Positions 27,129 through 41,005 of a stretch of DNA of 61,244 nucleotides are shown piece by piece. The notes beneath the pieces are model-generated. The model made no database searches and was not told the DNA's origin. It saw only the letters and a list, made by a program, of their open reading frames with translations. Source of the DNA: Halomonas faecis (lineage in GTDB: Bacteria; Pseudomonadota; Gammaproteobacteria; Pseudomonadales; Halomonadaceae); contig NZ_JAACZO010000012.1 of assembly GCF_010993975.1 (NCBI RefSeq), positions 1 through 61,244 on the forward strand, read 5' to 3'. The translations under genes and the position numbers were made by a program. The stretch's first letter is position 1. The number at the start of each line of letters is the position of its first letter.

Positions 27129-28043
27129 TCAACGGGCTGCTCCACTGAGCAGCCGTTTAGGCGCCACTTCCTGTGGCGTCGTTACCACGCCGAGGCCCAT
27201 GAAAGCCCCGTCGCAGTAGAGTCTCGGCGTCTCGCCTTCGACCAGGCCGTGAGCCACCCGGACCGGCTGCCCATGGGCGAGCCGATGGGCCGCTTCGGTG
27301 TCGACCGCCAGTCGCGGCAGATGCTCGACGAGCACATCGACGGGCAGCAGCGTCGCCTCGCGGGTTGCCTGTTCGGGCAGTGCCTCCAACGCCTCGAGCG
27401 TCACCATGCCATCGCCGGTGAACGGTCCGGTAGCAAGCCGCCGCAATGCGCTGATGTGCGCCCCACAGCCCAGTGCCTGGCCGATGTCTTCGGCGAGCGT
27501 GCGAACGTAGGTGCCCTTGCTGACCCTCACCTCCAGCTCGAAGGCATCCCCCATGAAGGCGAGAAGCCGGGCATCATACACCGTCACGCGGCGCGCTGCA
27601 CGCGCAACCGACTTGCCCTCGCGGGCCAGCTCGTAGAGCTTGCGGCCCTGGTGCTTGAGCGCTGAGTACATGGGCGGCACCTGATCGATCTCGCCGCGGA
27701 AGCGCTCCAGCACGCCCTCGACGTCGGCCTCGGTCAGCCGGGGCACCGCGCGGCGCTCGACCACCTCGCCTTCGGCGTCGCCGGTGTCGGTGACCACACC
27801 CAGTTCCACTCGAGTATGATAGACCTTGTCCGCATCGAGCAGAAAGGCAGAGAACTTGGTCGCCTCGCCGAAGCACACCGGCAGCAGCCCGGTAGCCATG
27901 GGGTCGAGCGTACCGGTATGCCCAGCTTTCTGCGCCTGCAGCAGGCGCCTGGCACGCTGCAGGGCATGGTTGCTCGATACGCCCTGGGGCTTGTCGAGCA
28001 GCAGCACCCCGTCCACCGGCAGGCCACGACGGCGACGCGCCAT
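27129..28043 (-). CDS. truB: tRNA pseudouridine(55) synthase
   Basis: TruB forms pseudouridine-55 in the T-loop of tRNAs (304 aa). The active-site motif GHTGTLDPMATGLLPVC carries the catalytic Asp, followed by KVYHTRVELG, KGTYVRTLAEDIG and a PUA-like C-terminus. Its ATG shares one base with the rbfA stop (TGATG). A hairpin (27131-27158) overlaps its last codons. Confidence 0.96.
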   Translation of the reverse strand: MARRRRGLPVDGVLLLDKPQGVSSNHALQRARRLLQAQKAGHTGTLDPMATGLLPVCFGEATKFSAFLLDADKVYHTRVELGVVTDTGDAEGEVVERRAVPRLTEADVEGVLERFRGEIDQVPPMYSALKHQGRKLYELAREGKSVARAARRVTVYDARLLAFMGDAFELEVRVSKGTYVRTLAEDIGQALGCGAHISALRRLATGPFTGDGMVTLEALEALPEQATREATLLPVDVLVEHLPRLAVDTEAAHRLAHGQPVRVAHGLVEGETPRLYCDGAFMGLGVVTTPQEVAPKRLLSGAAR

Positions 28044-28450
28044 CAGCCGCGCTCTCCCCCGCCGTTGCCGTCCTCGTCGCCCTCGTGACGGGCACGGTCG
28101 CTCTCGACCGCCTCGTCGATCAATGACGACAACCGCTGGCCACGCACCACGCTCTCATCGAAATGGAAACGCAGTTCCGGCACGTGGCGCAACTTGATGC
28201 GCCGGGCGATCTGGCTGCGCAGAAAGCCTGAGGCCCTGCGCAGTACCTGGAGGTTCTCCTGCACGTGTGCCGGGGTCTCCTCGCCGAGCAGCGTCACGTA
28301 GACGTCGGCATAGCCCAGGTCGCGGCTGACGGTGACGCCACTGACGGTGACCATCCCCAGGCGCGGATCCTTGATCTCGCGCTGGATCAGCACCGCCAAT
28401 TCTTTCTGCAGCTGGTCGCCGACCCGGTCGGTCCGCTTGAACTCGCGCAT
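28043..28450 (-). CDS. rbfA: 30S ribosome-binding factor A
   Basis: RbfA is a small KH-like protein that assists late 30S maturation and cold adaptation (135 aa). The N-terminal EFKRTDRVGDQLQKELA, the IKDPRLGMVTVSGV segment and VPELRFHFDESVV are typical. A Gly/Asp-rich tail extends the C-terminus (DEDGNGGGERG). It is 12 bp downstream of infB and overlaps truB by one base. Confidence 0.95.
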   Translation of the reverse strand: MREFKRTDRVGDQLQKELAVLIQREIKDPRLGMVTVSGVTVSRDLGYADVYVTLLGEETPAHVQENLQVLRRASGFLRSQIARRIKLRHVPELRFHFDESVVRGQRLSSLIDEAVESDRARHEGDEDGNGGGERG

Positions 28451-28462
28451 GCTCGGCTCCGC

Positions 28463-31021
28463 TTAGAGCGTCCGCTCGACCTTGACCTGATCGAAGACCT
28501 CGATCTTGTCGCCGACCTGGACGTCGTTGTAGTTCTTCACACCGATACCGCACTCCATGCCGTTGCGCACTTCCTGGACGTCGTCCTTGTAGCGGCGCAG
28601 CGACTCGAGTTCGCCTTCGTAGATGACCACGTTGTCACGCAGAACGCGGATCTTCTTGTTCCGGTAGACGTTGCCTTCGACGACCATGCAGCCGGCCACG
28701 GCACCGATCTTGGGCGCCCGGAAGACGTCGCGAACCTCGGCCACGCCGACGATCTCTTCCTTCCATTCCGGCTCGAGCATGCCGCTCATGGCCTTCTTGA
28801 CGTCATCGATCAACTGGTAGATGACGCTGTAATAGCGCAGCTCCAGCCCTTCGCGCTCGATGATCTCGCGGGCCGCGGCGTCGGCGCGTACGTTGAAGCC
28901 GATGACGATGGCTTCGGAGGCCAGTGCCAGGTTGGCATCGGTACCGGTGATGCCGCCCACGCCGGAAGAGACCACGGAAACCTGCACCTCGTCGGTGGAG
29001 AGCTCTTCCAGTGCGCCCCTGATCGCCTCCAGGGAGCCCTGGACGTCGGCCTTGAGCACGATGTTGAGCTTGGCAGCCTCTTCCTGACCCATCTGGCTGA
29101 ACATGTTCTCCAGCTTGGCCTTCTGCTGACGGGCCAGGCGCACCTCGCGGTACTTGCCCTGACGGAAGTTGGCCACTTCGCGGGCCTTCCTCTCATCGGC
29201 GACGGCCATGAAGTCGTCGCCCGCCTCGGGCGTACCGTCGAGGCCCTGAATCTCTACCGGCATACCCGGCCCGGCTTCGTCGACCTGCTTGCCGAGCTCG
29301 TTGGTGAGCGCCCGGACGCGACCGTAGTGCAGGCCGGCGAGCACGATGTCGCCTTTCTTCAGGGTGCCGTTTTGCACCAGCACGGTGGCCACGGGGCCAC
29401 GCCCCTTGTCGAGCCGCGACTCGATGACCACACCCTTGCCGGGCGCCTCGGGCACGGCCTTGAGCTCGAGCACCTCGGAAACCAGCAGAATGGCTTCCAG
29501 CAACTCCTCAACGCCTTCACCGGTGTGGGCCGACACGTGGACGAACTGCGTGTCGCCACCCCACTCCTCGGAAATGACGCCATGCTGGGAGAGCTCGTTC
29601 TTGACGCGGTCCGGGTCGGCGCCCGGCTTGTCCATCTTGTTGACCGCCACCACCAGCGGTACCTCGGCGGCCTTGGCGTGTTCGACGGCTTCGATGGTCT
29701 GCGGCATCACGCCATCGTCGGCGGCCACCACCAGGATGACCACGTCGGTGGCCTTGGCACCGCGTGCACGCATGGCGGTGAACGCAGCGTGGCCGGGCGT
29801 GTCCAGGAAGGTTACGCCGCTGCCATGATTGCCTTTCACCTGATCGCCCTGCACGTGGTAGGCACCGATGTGCTGGGTAATGCCCCCCGCCTCCCCGGTG
29901 GCCACCTTGGCCTTGCGGATGTAATCGAGCAGCGAGGTCTTGCCGTGGTCGACGTGCCCCATCACCGTGACCACCGGATCGCGGGTGACCTCCTCGCCTT
30001 CGTAGGAAATCGCCTCGAGAACTTCGGTCTCCAGAGCGTCATCCTTGACCAGCTTGGGCTTGTGGCCCATCTCCTCGACCACGATGGCCGCGGTATCCTG
30101 GTCGATGGTCTGGTTGATGGTCACTGCCGCGCCCATGGTGAACATGGTCTTGATGACTTCATTGGCCTTGATCGACATCTTGTCGGCCAGATCGGCAACG
30201 CTGATCGATTCGGGAATCGACACCTCACGCACGATCGGCTGAGTCGGCTTCTGGAAGCCGTGCTTGCCGCCGCCCTGGGTGCCGCCACGACGGCCACCGC
30301 GACGCTCGGCGCGCTTGGCCTTCTTGCCGCCCCGACGACGTTCCTCGCGATCGCCGCGATCGTCATCCTCTCGCTCGTGACGCCCCTTCTTGCCGCCCTT
30401 GCCGCTGGCCTTCTTGACCGCTGCGCGTCGCGGCTCGGGACGCCCCTCCTTGGGCGGCGCCGGCGCGTCTTCCGGCGCGGGAGCCTCGCTGTCGAGCTCC
30501 GGCACCGGAACTTCGGGCTCCGCCGGCGCGGCCGGGGCCTGCTCGGCTTGGGCTTTCTCGGCCTCCACCTTGGCGGCCGCCTCGCGTGCGGACTCCTCGG
30601 CGGCACTCGCCCGCGCCTGCTCGGCCTCGCGCTCGGCCTCTGCCTGCTGCGAATCGGCCATATCGCCGACCAGCTGCCGCGGCCCGGTCTCTTCTTCCGG
30701 TGCCGGCTGCTCATCGTCCTGGGCGTCTTCGCGCTTCACATAGGTGCGCTTCTTGCGCACTTGAACCTCGATGCTCTTGCCCCGGTCGCCGGTCTTGATG
30801 CGACTGCGCGTCTTGCGCGTCAGGGTGATGCGATTACGGGCGCCCGCACCGCCTCCACCGTGGCTCTTGGTCAAGTAATCCAGCAACTGCCGCTTGTCCT
30901 CCTCGGAGACGGCATCGCTCTCGGACTTGTGGGCGAGCCCGGCTTCTTTCATCTGTTCCAGCAGGCGGGGCACATCGCGGCCCACCTTCGCTGCAAAATC
31001 CTTAACGGTCATTTCCGACAT
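28463..31021 (-). CDS. infB: translation initiation factor IF-2
   Basis: IF-2 is the GTPase that places fMet-tRNA on the ribosome (852 aa). An N-terminal IF2N domain ([24 protein letters not shown]) is followed by a long Ala/Glu/Lys/Arg-rich linker, the G domain with [15 protein letters not shown] (about residue 355), DTPGHAAF and NKMDKPG, and then beta-barrel and C-terminal domains. The ATG at 31021 (MSEMTVKDF) follows GAGGAGGG. The linker has the low-complexity composition usual for enteric-type IF-2. Whether internal starts give shorter isoforms is not resolved here. Confidence 0.97.
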   Translation of the reverse strand: MSEMTVKDFAAKVGRDVPRLLEQMKEAGLAHKSESDAVSEEDKRQLLDYLTKSHGGGGAGARNRITLTRKTRSRIKTGDRGKSIEVQVRKKRTYVKREDAQDDEQPAPEEETGPRQLVGDMADSQQAEAEREAEQARASAAEESAREAAAKVEAEKAQAEQAPAAPAEPEVPVPELDSEAPAPEDAPAPPKEGRPEPRRAAVKKASGKGGKKGRHEREDDDRGDREERRRGGKKAKRAERRGGRRGGTQGGGKHGFQKPTQPIVREVSIPESISVADLADKMSIKANEVIKTMFTMGAAVTINQTIDQDTAAIVVEEMGHKPKLVKDDALETEVLEAISYEGEEVTRDPVVTVMGHVDHGKTSLLDYIRKAKVATGEAGGITQHIGAYHVQGDQVKGNHGSGVTFLDTPGHAAFTAMRARGAKATDVVILVVAADDGVMPQTIEAVEHAKAAEVPLVVAVNKMDKPGADPDRVKNELSQHGVISEEWGGDTQFVHVSAHTGEGVEELLEAILLVSEVLELKAVPEAPGKGVVIESRLDKGRGPVATVLVQNGTLKKGDIVLAGLHYGRVRALTNELGKQVDEAGPGMPVEIQGLDGTPEAGDDFMAVADERKAREVANFRQGKYREVRLARQQKAKLENMFSQMGQEEAAKLNIVLKADVQGSLEAIRGALEELSTDEVQVSVVSSGVGGITGTDANLALASEAIVIGFNVRADAAAREIIEREGLELRYYSVIYQLIDDVKKAMSGMLEPEWKEEIVGVAEVRDVFRAPKIGAVAGCMVVEGNVYRNKKIRVLRDNVVIYEGELESLRRYKDDVQEVRNGMECGIGVKNYNDVQVGDKIEVFDQVKVERTL

Positions 31022-31049
31022 GTTGACCCTCCTCAGCCCGTGACCCGTT

Positions 31050-32543
31050 TTACTGTTCGCCTTCGAACCATGGCGCACGGGCAGTCATGATCAGTGCTGC
31101 AGCGCGCTCTTCGTCCATGTCCTCGATGTCCATCAGATCATCGACGGACTGCTCGGCCAGATCCTCCATGGTGATGATGCCTCGACTGGCCAGAATGAAG
31201 GCCAGGTGGCGCTCCATGCCGTCCATTTCAAGGAGATCCTCGGCCGGCTGGGCACCGTCCAGCTCTTCCTCGGAGGCAATCGCCAGGTTGAGCAGCTCAT
31301 CCTTGGCCCGCGCTCGAAGCTCTTCCACCAGATCCTCGTCGAGCTCTTCGATCTCGAGCATCTCCTCGAGGGGCACGTAGGCGATCTCCTCCAGCGTGGT
31401 GAACCCCTCCTCGACCAGCAGCCGGGCGAGATCCTCCTCGATGTCCAGGTGCTGGATGAAGTACTCGACCAGATCGTCGATTTCCTGCTCGCGCTTGTCC
31501 TCGGCCTCGCTCTCCGTCATGACGTTGAGTCGCCAGCCGGTGAGTTCGGAAGCCAGGCGCACGTTCTGGCCGCTACGACCGATGGCCTGGGCCAGGTTGT
31601 CCTCGGCGACGGCCACGTCCATGGCATGGGTGTCTTCGTCGACGAGGATCGAGCCGACATCCGCCGGCGCCATGGCGTTGATCACCAGCTGCGCCGGGTT
31701 GTCGTCCCATAGCACGATGTCCACGCGTTCGTTCTGCAACTCGCTGGAAACCGCCTGGACCCGCGAACCGCGCATACCCACACAAGCACCCACCGGATCG
31801 ATGCGGCGATCGTTGGTCTTCACCGCGATCTTGGCCCGCGACCCGGGATCACGAGCCGCGCCCTTGATCTCGATGAGCTGTTCGGCGATCTCCGGCACCT
31901 CGATCTTGAACAACTCGATGATCAGTTCCGGGCAGGTGCGCGACAAGATCAGCTGAGCGCCACGCGCTTCGGCATCGACCTTGGTGAGCAGCGCCCGGAC
32001 ACGATCGTTCATTCGGTAGCGCTCGCCGGGGATCATCTCGCTGCGCGGCAGAAAGGCCTCGGCGTTGTCGCCCAGGTCGATGATCAGCCCGTCACGCGTC
32101 GTCTTCTTGACGATGCCGGCAACCAGCTCGCCCTCGCGTTCGGCGTACTGACGCACCACTTCGGCGCGTTCCGCTTCGCGCACCTTTTGCACGATCACCT
32201 GCTTGGCGGTCTGGGCAGCGATACGCCCGAATGCGGCGTTCTCGATCTGCTCCTCGACCACGTCACCCAGCGTCAGCGGCGGATCGCGGCGCTCGGCGAA
32301 GGATTGCTTGATCTCGGCGTCGGGATTTTCGAACTCGTCGTCTTCGACCACCACCCAGCGGCGAAACGTCTCGTAATCGCCGGTCTGGCGATCGATCTTG
32401 ACCCGCACGCTGACTTCCTGGCCATCGAAGCGCTTGCGTGACGCGCTGGCCAATGCTGCCTCGACGGCCTCGAAGATCACCTCACGGGGCACGCCCTTCT
32501 CGTTGGAGATCGCATCAACGACCGTCAGAATTTCTTTACTCAT
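31050..32543 (-). CDS. nusA: transcription termination/antitermination factor NusA
   Basis: NusA binds RNA polymerase and nascent RNA, modulating pausing, termination and rRNA antitermination (497 aa). It has the N-terminal polymerase-binding domain, S1 ([24 protein letters not shown]), two KH domains ([39 protein letters not shown]) and the two acidic C-terminal repeats found in gammaproteobacteria. It sits between rimP and infB in the classical operon. Confidence 0.97.
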   Translation of the reverse strand: MSKEILTVVDAISNEKGVPREVIFEAVEAALASASRKRFDGQEVSVRVKIDRQTGDYETFRRWVVVEDDEFENPDAEIKQSFAERRDPPLTLGDVVEEQIENAAFGRIAAQTAKQVIVQKVREAERAEVVRQYAEREGELVAGIVKKTTRDGLIIDLGDNAEAFLPRSEMIPGERYRMNDRVRALLTKVDAEARGAQLILSRTCPELIIELFKIEVPEIAEQLIEIKGAARDPGSRAKIAVKTNDRRIDPVGACVGMRGSRVQAVSSELQNERVDIVLWDDNPAQLVINAMAPADVGSILVDEDTHAMDVAVAEDNLAQAIGRSGQNVRLASELTGWRLNVMTESEAEDKREQEIDDLVEYFIQHLDIEEDLARLLVEEGFTTLEEIAYVPLEEMLEIEELDEDLVEELRARAKDELLNLAIASEEELDGAQPAEDLLEMDGMERHLAFILASRGIITMEDLAEQSVDDLMDIEDMDEERAAALIMTARAPWFEGEQ

Positions 32544-32583
32544 GCCTTTGCCTCGCCAGAAAACCTGTCCTTATCCATCGGCC

Positions 32584-33045
32584 TTACGACTCGAAAGAGG
32601 GCACGATGCGTGCCTGGTCGATGATATCGATGGGAAAGCAATATTCCTCTCCGTCGAATTGCAGCAGAACGTCCTCACCTTCAGTGCCGGCCAGCAACCC
32701 CTGAAACTTGCGGCGTCCCTCGAACGGTACCCGCAACCGCAAGGCCACCAGGTGACCGCGAAAACGAGAGAACTGATCGAGCGTGAAGAGCGGACGATCC
32801 ATGCCCGGCGAAGACACCTCCAGGCGATATTCGCCGGCAATGGGATCCTCGACGTCGAGCAAGGCACTCACCTGACGGCTGATGTCGGCACAGTGCTCGA
32901 CAGTCACGCCCTCGGCATGATCAATGTAGATCACCAGCCGTGAATGTTTGCCCTGGGACAGGTAGTCGATGCCCCATAGCTCGAATCCCATGGCGGTGAC
33001 CACCGGCTCGATCAGCGCATGCAGCGCGGCGTCCTTGAGTGCCAC
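32584..33045 (-). CDS. rimP: ribosome maturation factor RimP
   Basis: RimP is required for 30S assembly (153 aa). Typical segments are [53 protein letters not shown] and [17 protein letters not shown] at 33045 ([11 protein letters not shown]) is chosen because AGGAG lies upstream and the family begins there; the longer open frame runs back into the tRNA terminator. It heads the rimP-nusA-infB-rbfA-truB run. Confidence 0.92.
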   Translation of the reverse strand: MALKDAALHALIEPVVTAMGFELWGIDYLSQGKHSRLVIYIDHAEGVTVEHCADISRQVSALLDVEDPIAGEYRLEVSSPGMDRPLFTLDQFSRFRGHLVALRLRVPFEGRRKFQGLLAGTEGEDVLLQFDGEEYCFPIDIIDQARIVPSFES

Positions 33046-33165
33046 AGAGAAAGCTCCTACAGCCGTTGCATCAGGCACCTGGCCGGGAGTGAACAGGAAA
33101 GCTAGGTGGCTGATTGGCGTTGCCCGAACCGACTCATCACTCACTGACGAGGATGGGCCGCTAAC

Positions 33166-33190
33166 AAAAAGCCCCTTCGCAGGAAGGGGC
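33166..33190 (-). terminator. terminator between tRNA-fMet and rimP
   Basis: On the minus strand GCCCCTTC / GAAGGGGC with a 4-nt loop is followed by TTTTT. It lies about 65 bp after the tRNA and 120 bp before rimP, so readthrough or antitermination must feed the operon unless rimP has its own promoter. Confidence 0.9.
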
Positions 33191-33256
33191 CTTTCACAAG
33201 AAACCTGTTACACCACTTCTCGACATGCGCTTGCCACTTGCAAGCCATCGGGAAGA

Positions 33257-33333
<77 letters not shown>

Positions 33334-33349
33334 TCATTCCAGGTCGGCG

Positions 33350-33378
33350 ATTGTAGGCACTTGACGGGAAAGCGTCAA
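33350..33378 (-). promoter_or_regulatory. sigma-70 promoter for tRNA-fMet and the rimP-nusA-infB operon
   Basis: On the minus strand TTGACG, a 17-bp spacer and TACAAT form a near-consensus promoter, with the start expected about 10 bp upstream of the mature tRNA. Confidence 0.85.
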
Positions 33379-33468
33379 GATAAAGCGGCGCCTTTGCTAC
33401 AATCTTTCTGGTGCCAATCCTGCGTTGCGACGACCGAAACTCGCCAGCGGCGCGCTTCGGGATACAGA

Positions 33469-33555
33469 TGGTGCCGAAGGCGGGACTTGAACCCGCACGG
33501 CCATAAGGCCACTACCCCCTCAAGATAGCGTGTCTACCAATTCCACCACTTCGGC
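33469..33555 (-). tRNA. leuU: tRNA-Leu (anticodon GAG)
   Basis: An 87-nt class II tRNA with encoded CCA, a long variable arm and anticodon stem-loop CTATC TTGAGGG GGTAG. The anticodon GAG reads CUC/CUU leucine codons. It lies between secG and tRNA-fMet, the same order as secG-leuU-metY in E. coli. Confidence 0.96.
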
Positions 33556-33579
33556 AAATAATGCTGCTGGAACGGCAGC

Positions 33580-33939
33580 TTAGTCGCTGCTTTCCTCCAG
33601 CACTGGCGCAGTATTATCCACGTCGCCGCCTTCGTCGTCAAGAGTCGGCGTATTGCGCTGCTGATCGATCAGTTCGGCATCGGGTATCCCCGCTTCGGGA
33701 GCCTCACCGGCCTGGGAAGCGAAGTAGGCGAGCACCAGCGAGGTGGCAAAGAAGGCTGCAGCAAGCACTGCCGTGGCGCGCGACAGAAAACTGCCCGAAC
33801 CACGCGAGCCGAAGACGGTTTGCGAGGCACCGCCGCCAAAGGCGGCACCGGCTTCGGCACCCTTGCCCTGCTGCAGCAGGATGAGAGCGACCAGGGCGAT
33901 CGCAATCACCACATGGATCATGAGAATGGCAACTTGCAT
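33580..33939 (-). CDS. secG: preprotein translocase subunit SecG
   Basis: SecG is a small two-helix subunit of the SecYEG channel (119 aa). It has two membrane helices ([21 protein letters not shown], positions about 33877-33936; and [17 protein letters not shown]) flanking the conserved [22 protein letters not shown] loop. An acidic tail follows. It starts 4 bp after tpiA ends, so tpiA-secG are coupled and transcription may continue into the tRNAs. Confidence 0.95.
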   Translation of the reverse strand: MQVAILMIHVVIAIALVALILLQQGKGAEAGAAFGGGASQTVFGSRGSGSFLSRATAVLAAAFFATSLVLAYFASQAGEAPEAGIPDAELIDQQRNTPTLDDEGGDVDNTAPVLEESSD

Positions 33940-33943
33940 GGTT

Positions 33944-34693
<750 letters not shown>

Positions 34694-34766
34694 GCTCGAT
34701 CCTCTTTCAAAGTGGTGCGAAATGGTATAGGAGCCCCCGTGTCAACACAACCATGGAGAGGGGCGG

Positions 34767-36116
34767 TCAAGCCAGTTCGCGCGTTACCTCATCGGCGATT
34801 CGCCGCGCCAGGGCATCGACGTCGAAATGCGCCCGCCCCTCGACCATCACGCGCAGCAGCGGCTCGGTGCCCGAAGGGCGCAGCAGCACGCGCCCTTCGC
34901 TACCCAGCACCTCCTCCACGGCGGCGACGCTGCGCTGCACCGCCTCGCAGCGCATCAGCGCCTGTGCATCGGTACCTGGCGTCAAGCGCACGTTGACCAG
35001 CGCCTGGGGCACCTTCTCCAGACCGGCCAGCAGACCGGCCAGCGGCTTGGCTTCGTTGACCATGATGGCCAGCACCTGCAGCGCCGAAACGATACCGTCG
35101 CCGGTGGTCTGCACGTCGGCGCACACGATGTGGCCGGAGGACTCGCCACCCAGCTGCCAGCCGTTGGCCGCCATCCGCTCCACCACGTAGCGGTCGCCCA
35201 CCTTGACGCGCTCGAAGGGGATTCCCATGCCTTCGAGGGCCATGGCCAGGCCGAAGTTGGTCATCAGGGTGCCCACCACGCCACCCACCATCAGGCCGCG
35301 CCCGTGGCGATCGCTGGCAATCAGGTAGAGGATGTCGTCACCGTCGATCTCGCGGCCATCGGCATCCACCATCAACACGCGATCCCCGTCGCCGTCGAAG
35401 GCCACGCCCAGATCGGCACTCTGCTGGATCACCGCGGCACGCAGGCTGGCCGGCGAGGTGGAGCCCACCTCGCGGTTGATGTTGAGCCCGTCGGGATTGG
35501 CCCCCACCAGGCTGACATCGGCACCCAGTTCGCGGAACACGCTGGGCGCGATGTGGTAGGTGGCACCATGGGCACAGTCGAGTACGACCTTGAGTCCATG
35601 CAGACTGACCCGATTGGGTATGGTCGACTTGCAGAATTCGATATAGCGCCCCGCGGCATCGTCGATGCGCATCGCCTTGCCCAGCCGATCCGCCGCTACC
35701 GTGGACAACGGCTCTTCGAGCATGGCCTCGATATGCTCCTCGATGCCGTCATCGAGCTTGGTGCCGGCGCTCGAAAAGAACTTGATGCCATTATCGGCGA
35801 AGGGGTTGTGCGAGGCGGAGATCACGATGCCGGCATCGGCGCGAAAGGTGCGCGTCAGGTAGGCGATACCCGGCGTGGGCATGGGGCCGAGCAGTGCCAC
35901 GTCCGCGCCGGCGGCCGAGAGACCGGCTTCCAGCGCCGATTCGAACATGTAGCCGGAGATGCGCGTATCCTTGCCGATCAATACCCGTGCACGGCCCGAT
36001 TCCCGCGCCAGCACGCGCCCCATGGCCCAGCCCAGCTTGAGCATGAAATCCGGCGTGATGGGGTAGTCACCCACTGTGCCGCGAATACCGTCGGTGCCGA
36101 AATAGCGTCGTGTCAT
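34767..36116 (-). CDS. glmM: phosphoglucosamine mutase
   Basis: GlmM converts glucosamine 6-phosphate to glucosamine 1-phosphate for peptidoglycan and LPS precursors (449 aa). The phosphoserine loop is [15 protein letters not shown] with Ser102, the metal loop is [11 protein letters not shown], and the C-terminal [15 protein letters not shown] binds phosphate. The ATG at 36116 overlaps the folP stop (TAATG), so the longer upstream frame, which shadows folP, is rejected. Confidence 0.97.
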   Translation of the reverse strand: MTRRYFGTDGIRGTVGDYPITPDFMLKLGWAMGRVLARESGRARVLIGKDTRISGYMFESALEAGLSAAGADVALLGPMPTPGIAYLTRTFRADAGIVISASHNPFADNGIKFFSSAGTKLDDGIEEHIEAMLEEPLSTVAADRLGKAMRIDDAAGRYIEFCKSTIPNRVSLHGLKVVLDCAHGATYHIAPSVFRELGADVSLVGANPDGLNINREVGSTSPASLRAAVIQQSADLGVAFDGDGDRVLMVDADGREIDGDDILYLIASDRHGRGLMVGGVVGTLMTNFGLAMALEGMGIPFERVKVGDRYVVERMAANGWQLGGESSGHIVCADVQTTGDGIVSALQVLAIMVNEAKPLAGLLAGLEKVPQALVNVRLTPGTDAQALMRCEAVQRSVAAVEEVLGSEGRVLLRPSGTEPLLRVMVEGRAHFDVDALARRIADEVTRELA

Positions 36117-36973
36117 TAGCAACCTTCCTTGAGTACGGCCCAGGTCATGTTGATGGCGTCTAGCGTAGGCCCCACATCGTGGACGCGCACGATCCTCGCC
36201 CCGCGCTCGACGGCCAGCGCCGCCAGTGCCAGGCCTCCCGACAGACGCTCTTCCACCGGGCGGGCGAGCACCTTGCCGATCATGCTCTTGCGCGACATGC
36301 CCACGAGCAGCGGGAGGCCGAGCCGCTCCAGGCGGTCCATCCGGTTGAGCAGCCGCAGGTTGTGCTCCACGGTCTTGGCAAAGCCGAAACCGGGGTCGAG
36401 CAGCAGACGCTCGCGGCGCAATCCCGCCGCCTCGCAGGCGGCCACCCGATCGGCAAGGAAGTCCACCACGACCTCTTCTATGGGCCGGTCGTAGCGGGGA
36501 GCATTCTGCATGTCGGCGGGCTCTCCCTGCATGTGCATCAGGCACACCGGCAGACCGCTGATGGCCGCAGCCTGCAGCGCGCCCTCGCGTTGCAGGCTAC
36601 GCACGTCATTGAGCATTCCGGCACCGGATTGCGCCGCCGCCCGCATCACCTCCGGACTGCTGGTATCCACCGACACCAGGGCATCGAGCTCACTGACCAA
36701 CGCTTCGACCACCGGGAGCACGCGATCCAGTTCCTGCTGGACCGGCACCGGGGTAGCCCCGGGGCGAGTCGACTCGCCGCCCACGTCGATGATCGCCGCA
36801 CCCTCGGCCAGTAACCGTTCGGCATGGCGTAGCGCATCGTCGCGGGCATTGTGACGCCCGCCATCGGAAAAGGAGTCGGGAGTGGCGTTGAGCACCCCCA
36901 TCACGCGGGGAAAAGAGAGGTCGAGCCGGTGGCGGCCACACGGCAGCCAGGTGGGCGACGCGCTGTCCATCAT
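36116..36973 (-). CDS. folP: dihydropteroate synthase
   Basis: FolP joins p-aminobenzoate to the pterin pyrophosphate made by FolK (285 aa). Signatures are [15 protein letters not shown], the pterin-binding [15 protein letters not shown] and DPGFGFAKT, ending with VRVHDV. It has two adjacent Met codons at the start (36973 or 36970). It is downstream of ftsH and overlaps glmM by one base, the order ftsH-folP-glmM found in E. coli and pseudomonads. Confidence 0.96.
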   Translation of the reverse strand: MMDSASPTWLPCGRHRLDLSFPRVMGVLNATPDSFSDGGRHNARDDALRHAERLLAEGAAIIDVGGESTRPGATPVPVQQELDRVLPVVEALVSELDALVSVDTSSPEVMRAAAQSGAGMLNDVRSLQREGALQAAAISGLPVCLMHMQGEPADMQNAPRYDRPIEEVVVDFLADRVAACEAAGLRRERLLLDPGFGFAKTVEHNLRLLNRMDRLERLGLPLLVGMSRKSMIGKVLARPVEERLSGGLALAALAVERGARIVRVHDVGPTLDAINMTWAVLKEGC

Positions 36974-37032
36974 GTCTCGTTCCTGTGGCGAGAAGGGTCA
37001 CGAAGAATCCGCCAAGGGTACCACAAACGGCA

Positions 37033-37054
37033 CAGGCGCCCCGCAGGGCGCCTG
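37033..37054 (-). terminator. hairpin between ftsH and folP
   Basis: CAGGCGCC / GGCGCCTG with a 6-nt loop lies 20-41 bp after the ftsH stop on the minus strand. The following bases (TGCCGTTTG) make only a short T-tract, so it may be a partial terminator inside the operon. Confidence 0.55.
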
Positions 37055-37073
37055 CCGCTCAAGGCTCGCGGCT

Positions 37074-39053
<1,980 letters not shown>

Positions 39054-39270
39054 ATCATTCAAGGGAGTACCCTCATTACAAGCAACTGTCTGCCAATGAC
39101 GCCTGGGTATAGGACCATGCGCACGGCGTTGACGTTCCCACGCCATCGCCATCTGGCTATCTAGGCTCACTGTGACACAGTTGAGCCGCCTTGTCCGGCC
39201 ATTACGCCATTAGTCTGTATCTATCGGCAGCCGAGCCCTCGGCCGCCGACATCGGGCGGCCAAGCCTTGC

Positions 39271-39924
39271 TCAGCCGCGAAATCCGTCTGCCAGCAGGTA
39301 GACTTCCCGGGAGCGCGAACGCGACGCCTCCGGCTTGCGCGTAACGACCCGCCGAAAGCGCTCGCGCAGCGCCTTGAGATAAGCGTCGAATCCCTCGCCC
39401 TGAAACACCTTGGCGAGAAACCGCCCTTCCGGCCTGAGCGTCTGCTGGGCCAAGTCCAAGGCCAGCTCCACCAGATACATCGCCTGGGGCTGGTCGATGG
39501 CGGCCATACCACTCATGTTGGGGGCCATGTCCGACATCACAAGGTCCACCTCGCGACCGCCCAGCGCAGCGAGAATCGACTCGAGCACCGTCTCCTCGGT
39601 GAAATCGCCCTGGATGAACTCGACACCGGCCAGGGCATCCATCTCGAGTATGTCGGAGGCGATCACCAACCCTTCGTGTCCCACCTTTTCCGCCGCCACC
39701 TGGCTCCAGCCGCCCGGCGCGGCCCCCAGGTCGATCACCGTCATGCCGGGCCGGAACAGATGGTCCTTTGCGTCGAGCGCCAGCAGCTTGTAGCTGGCAC
39801 GGCTGCGATAGCCGTCCTGCCAGCTTTGCTGCACGAAGCGATCGTCGAAATGCTCCTTGAGCCAGCCGGATCGACGACGCGAGGCGCCATCGCGCGAGGG
39901 AGGGGTGGAACGAGCCACGAACAT
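39271..39924 (-). CDS. rlmE: 23S rRNA 2'-O-methyltransferase RlmE
   Basis: RlmE (FtsJ/RrmJ) methylates U2552 of 23S rRNA (217 aa). SAM-binding and catalytic segments are [36 protein letters not shown] (catalytic Asp) and [15 protein letters not shown] (catalytic Lys). The ATG at 39924 with AAGGTG upstream is selected; the long upstream frame overlaps the divergent yhbY. It precedes ftsH with 217 bp between, in which I see no gene. Confidence 0.95.
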   Translation of the reverse strand: MFVARSTPPSRDGASRRRSGWLKEHFDDRFVQQSWQDGYRSRASYKLLALDAKDHLFRPGMTVIDLGAAPGGWSQVAAEKVGHEGLVIASDILEMDALAGVEFIQGDFTEETVLESILAALGGREVDLVMSDMAPNMSGMAAIDQPQAMYLVELALDLAQQTLRPEGRFLAKVFQGEGFDAYLKALRERFRRVVTRKPEASRSRSREVYLLADGFRG

Positions 39925-40087
39925 CACCTTGACTACGAAACGGGTAAGCGTGAGAAGGCCAGCGGCCCACAGGCGGTATTCGATACGAGCTGACAGGGGG
40001 CCGGAGTCAGGCCGCGCCATGCTTTCGCCGGCTGGCGTTTCCCCGTACCATGACGGGCTGCGCGCAACCGGGAAGACGCAAGATACC

Positions 40088-40414
40088 ATGAGCTTGTCAC
40101 AGGCACAAAAGAAAGCATTTCGCAGCATCGGGCATTACTTGAGCCCGGTGGTCACGGTCTCCGAGAACGGCCTCTCCGAGGGCGTGCTGGCCGAACTCGA
40201 CCGGGCGCTGACCGACCATGAGCTGATCAAGGTCAAGCTCGCCCTGGCCGAGCGCGACGACCGCGCCACCATGCTCGACGAGTTGCTGAAAGCCAGCAAC
40301 GCCGAAACAGTGCAAACCATCGGCAAGGTGGCCCTGCTCTACCGAGCGAGCCCACAGGGCAACCCCAAACTCTCCAACGTCAAACGCTTCGAGAACCATC
40401 ACGGACGGCGCTGA
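40088..40414 (+). CDS. yhbY: YhbY family ribosome assembly RNA-binding protein
   Basis: Small CRM-domain protein associated with pre-50S particles (108 aa). The CRM core is visible as [35 protein letters not shown] and the GKVALLYR strand. The ATG at 40088 is in the rlmE-yhbY divergent gap; the longer open frame overlaps rlmE. The gene converges on greA. Confidence 0.93.
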   Translation: MSLSQAQKKAFRSIGHYLSPVVTVSENGLSEGVLAELDRALTDHELIKVKLALAERDDRATMLDELLKASNAETVQTIGKVALLYRASPQGNPKLSNVKRFENHHGRR

Positions 40415-40426
40415 CGCGCCAGCGGT

Positions 40427-40454
40427 GAGCTTCGGGCTCCGGGCGGCGAGCAAC
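40427..40454. repeat. degenerate heptamers before the yhbY/greA terminator
   Basis: Four 7-bp units, GAGCTTC, GGGCTCC, GGGCGGC and GAGCAAC, share a purine-G-C pattern at fixed phase. They lie on the yhbY side of the terminator. Confidence 0.5.
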
Positions 40455-40459
40455 TTCAC

Positions 40460-40490
40460 AAAAAGCCCGCGATCGATTGTCGCGGGCTTT
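40460..40490. terminator. bidirectional terminator between yhbY and greA
   Basis: AAAGCCCGCGA / TCGCGGGCTTT forms an 11-bp stem with a 7-nt loop. It ends in TTT on the plus strand and TTTTT on the minus strand, serving both convergent genes. Confidence 0.92.
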
Positions 40491-40499
40491 CGCTGGATC

Positions 40500-40534
40500 G
40501 TAGCTCGTAGCTCGTAGCTCGTAGCTCGTAGCTC
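40500..40534 (+). repeat. heptamer tandem repeat (GTAGCTC x5)
   Basis: Five perfect GTAGCTC units end on the greA stop codon. With the degenerate units on the other side, the terminator is flanked by heptamers, as at 24319-24422. Confidence 0.92.
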
Positions 40535-41005
40535 AGAGATGCTCGACCCCGGCGATCTCGTACTCGACTTCGCCGCCCGGCGTCTTGACCACCACCACGT
40601 CGCCCTCCTCTTTGCCGATCAAGGCCCGAGCGATGGGCGAGGTGACCGAAATACGCCCCTCTTTGATGTTCGCCTCGTCCTCGCCGACGATGCGATAGCG
40701 TACCTCCTCGTCGGTGTCGAGGTTGATCAGGTCCACCGTAACGCCAAAGATCACCTTGCCGGTCTTGGGCAGTTTGGTGACGTCGATCACCTGGGCGCTG
40801 GAGAGCTTGCTCTCGATCTCCTGAATGCGCCCTTCGATGAAGCCCTGCTGCTCGCGGGCGGCGTGGTACTCGGCGTTCTCCTTGAGATCGCCGTGTTCAC
40901 GGGCCTCGGCGATGGCGGCGATCACCCTGGGGCGCGCCTCGCTCTTGAGCTCCTCGAGCTCCTTGCGCAGGTGCGCTTCCCCAGCAACGGTCATCGGGAC
41001 CTTGT

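Noticed and set aside
28265..31090. A 941-codon ORF antisense to infB
   Set aside because: Shadow of infB, whose domains and start are unambiguous.
33397..33402. A plus-strand TACAAT as a divergent promoter between the two tRNAs
   Set aside because: No -35 at suitable spacing and no plus-strand gene follows.
36117..36545. N-terminal extension of glmM overlapping folP
   Set aside because: The extension is out-of-frame shadow of folP; GlmM family proteins start at [10 protein letters not shown].
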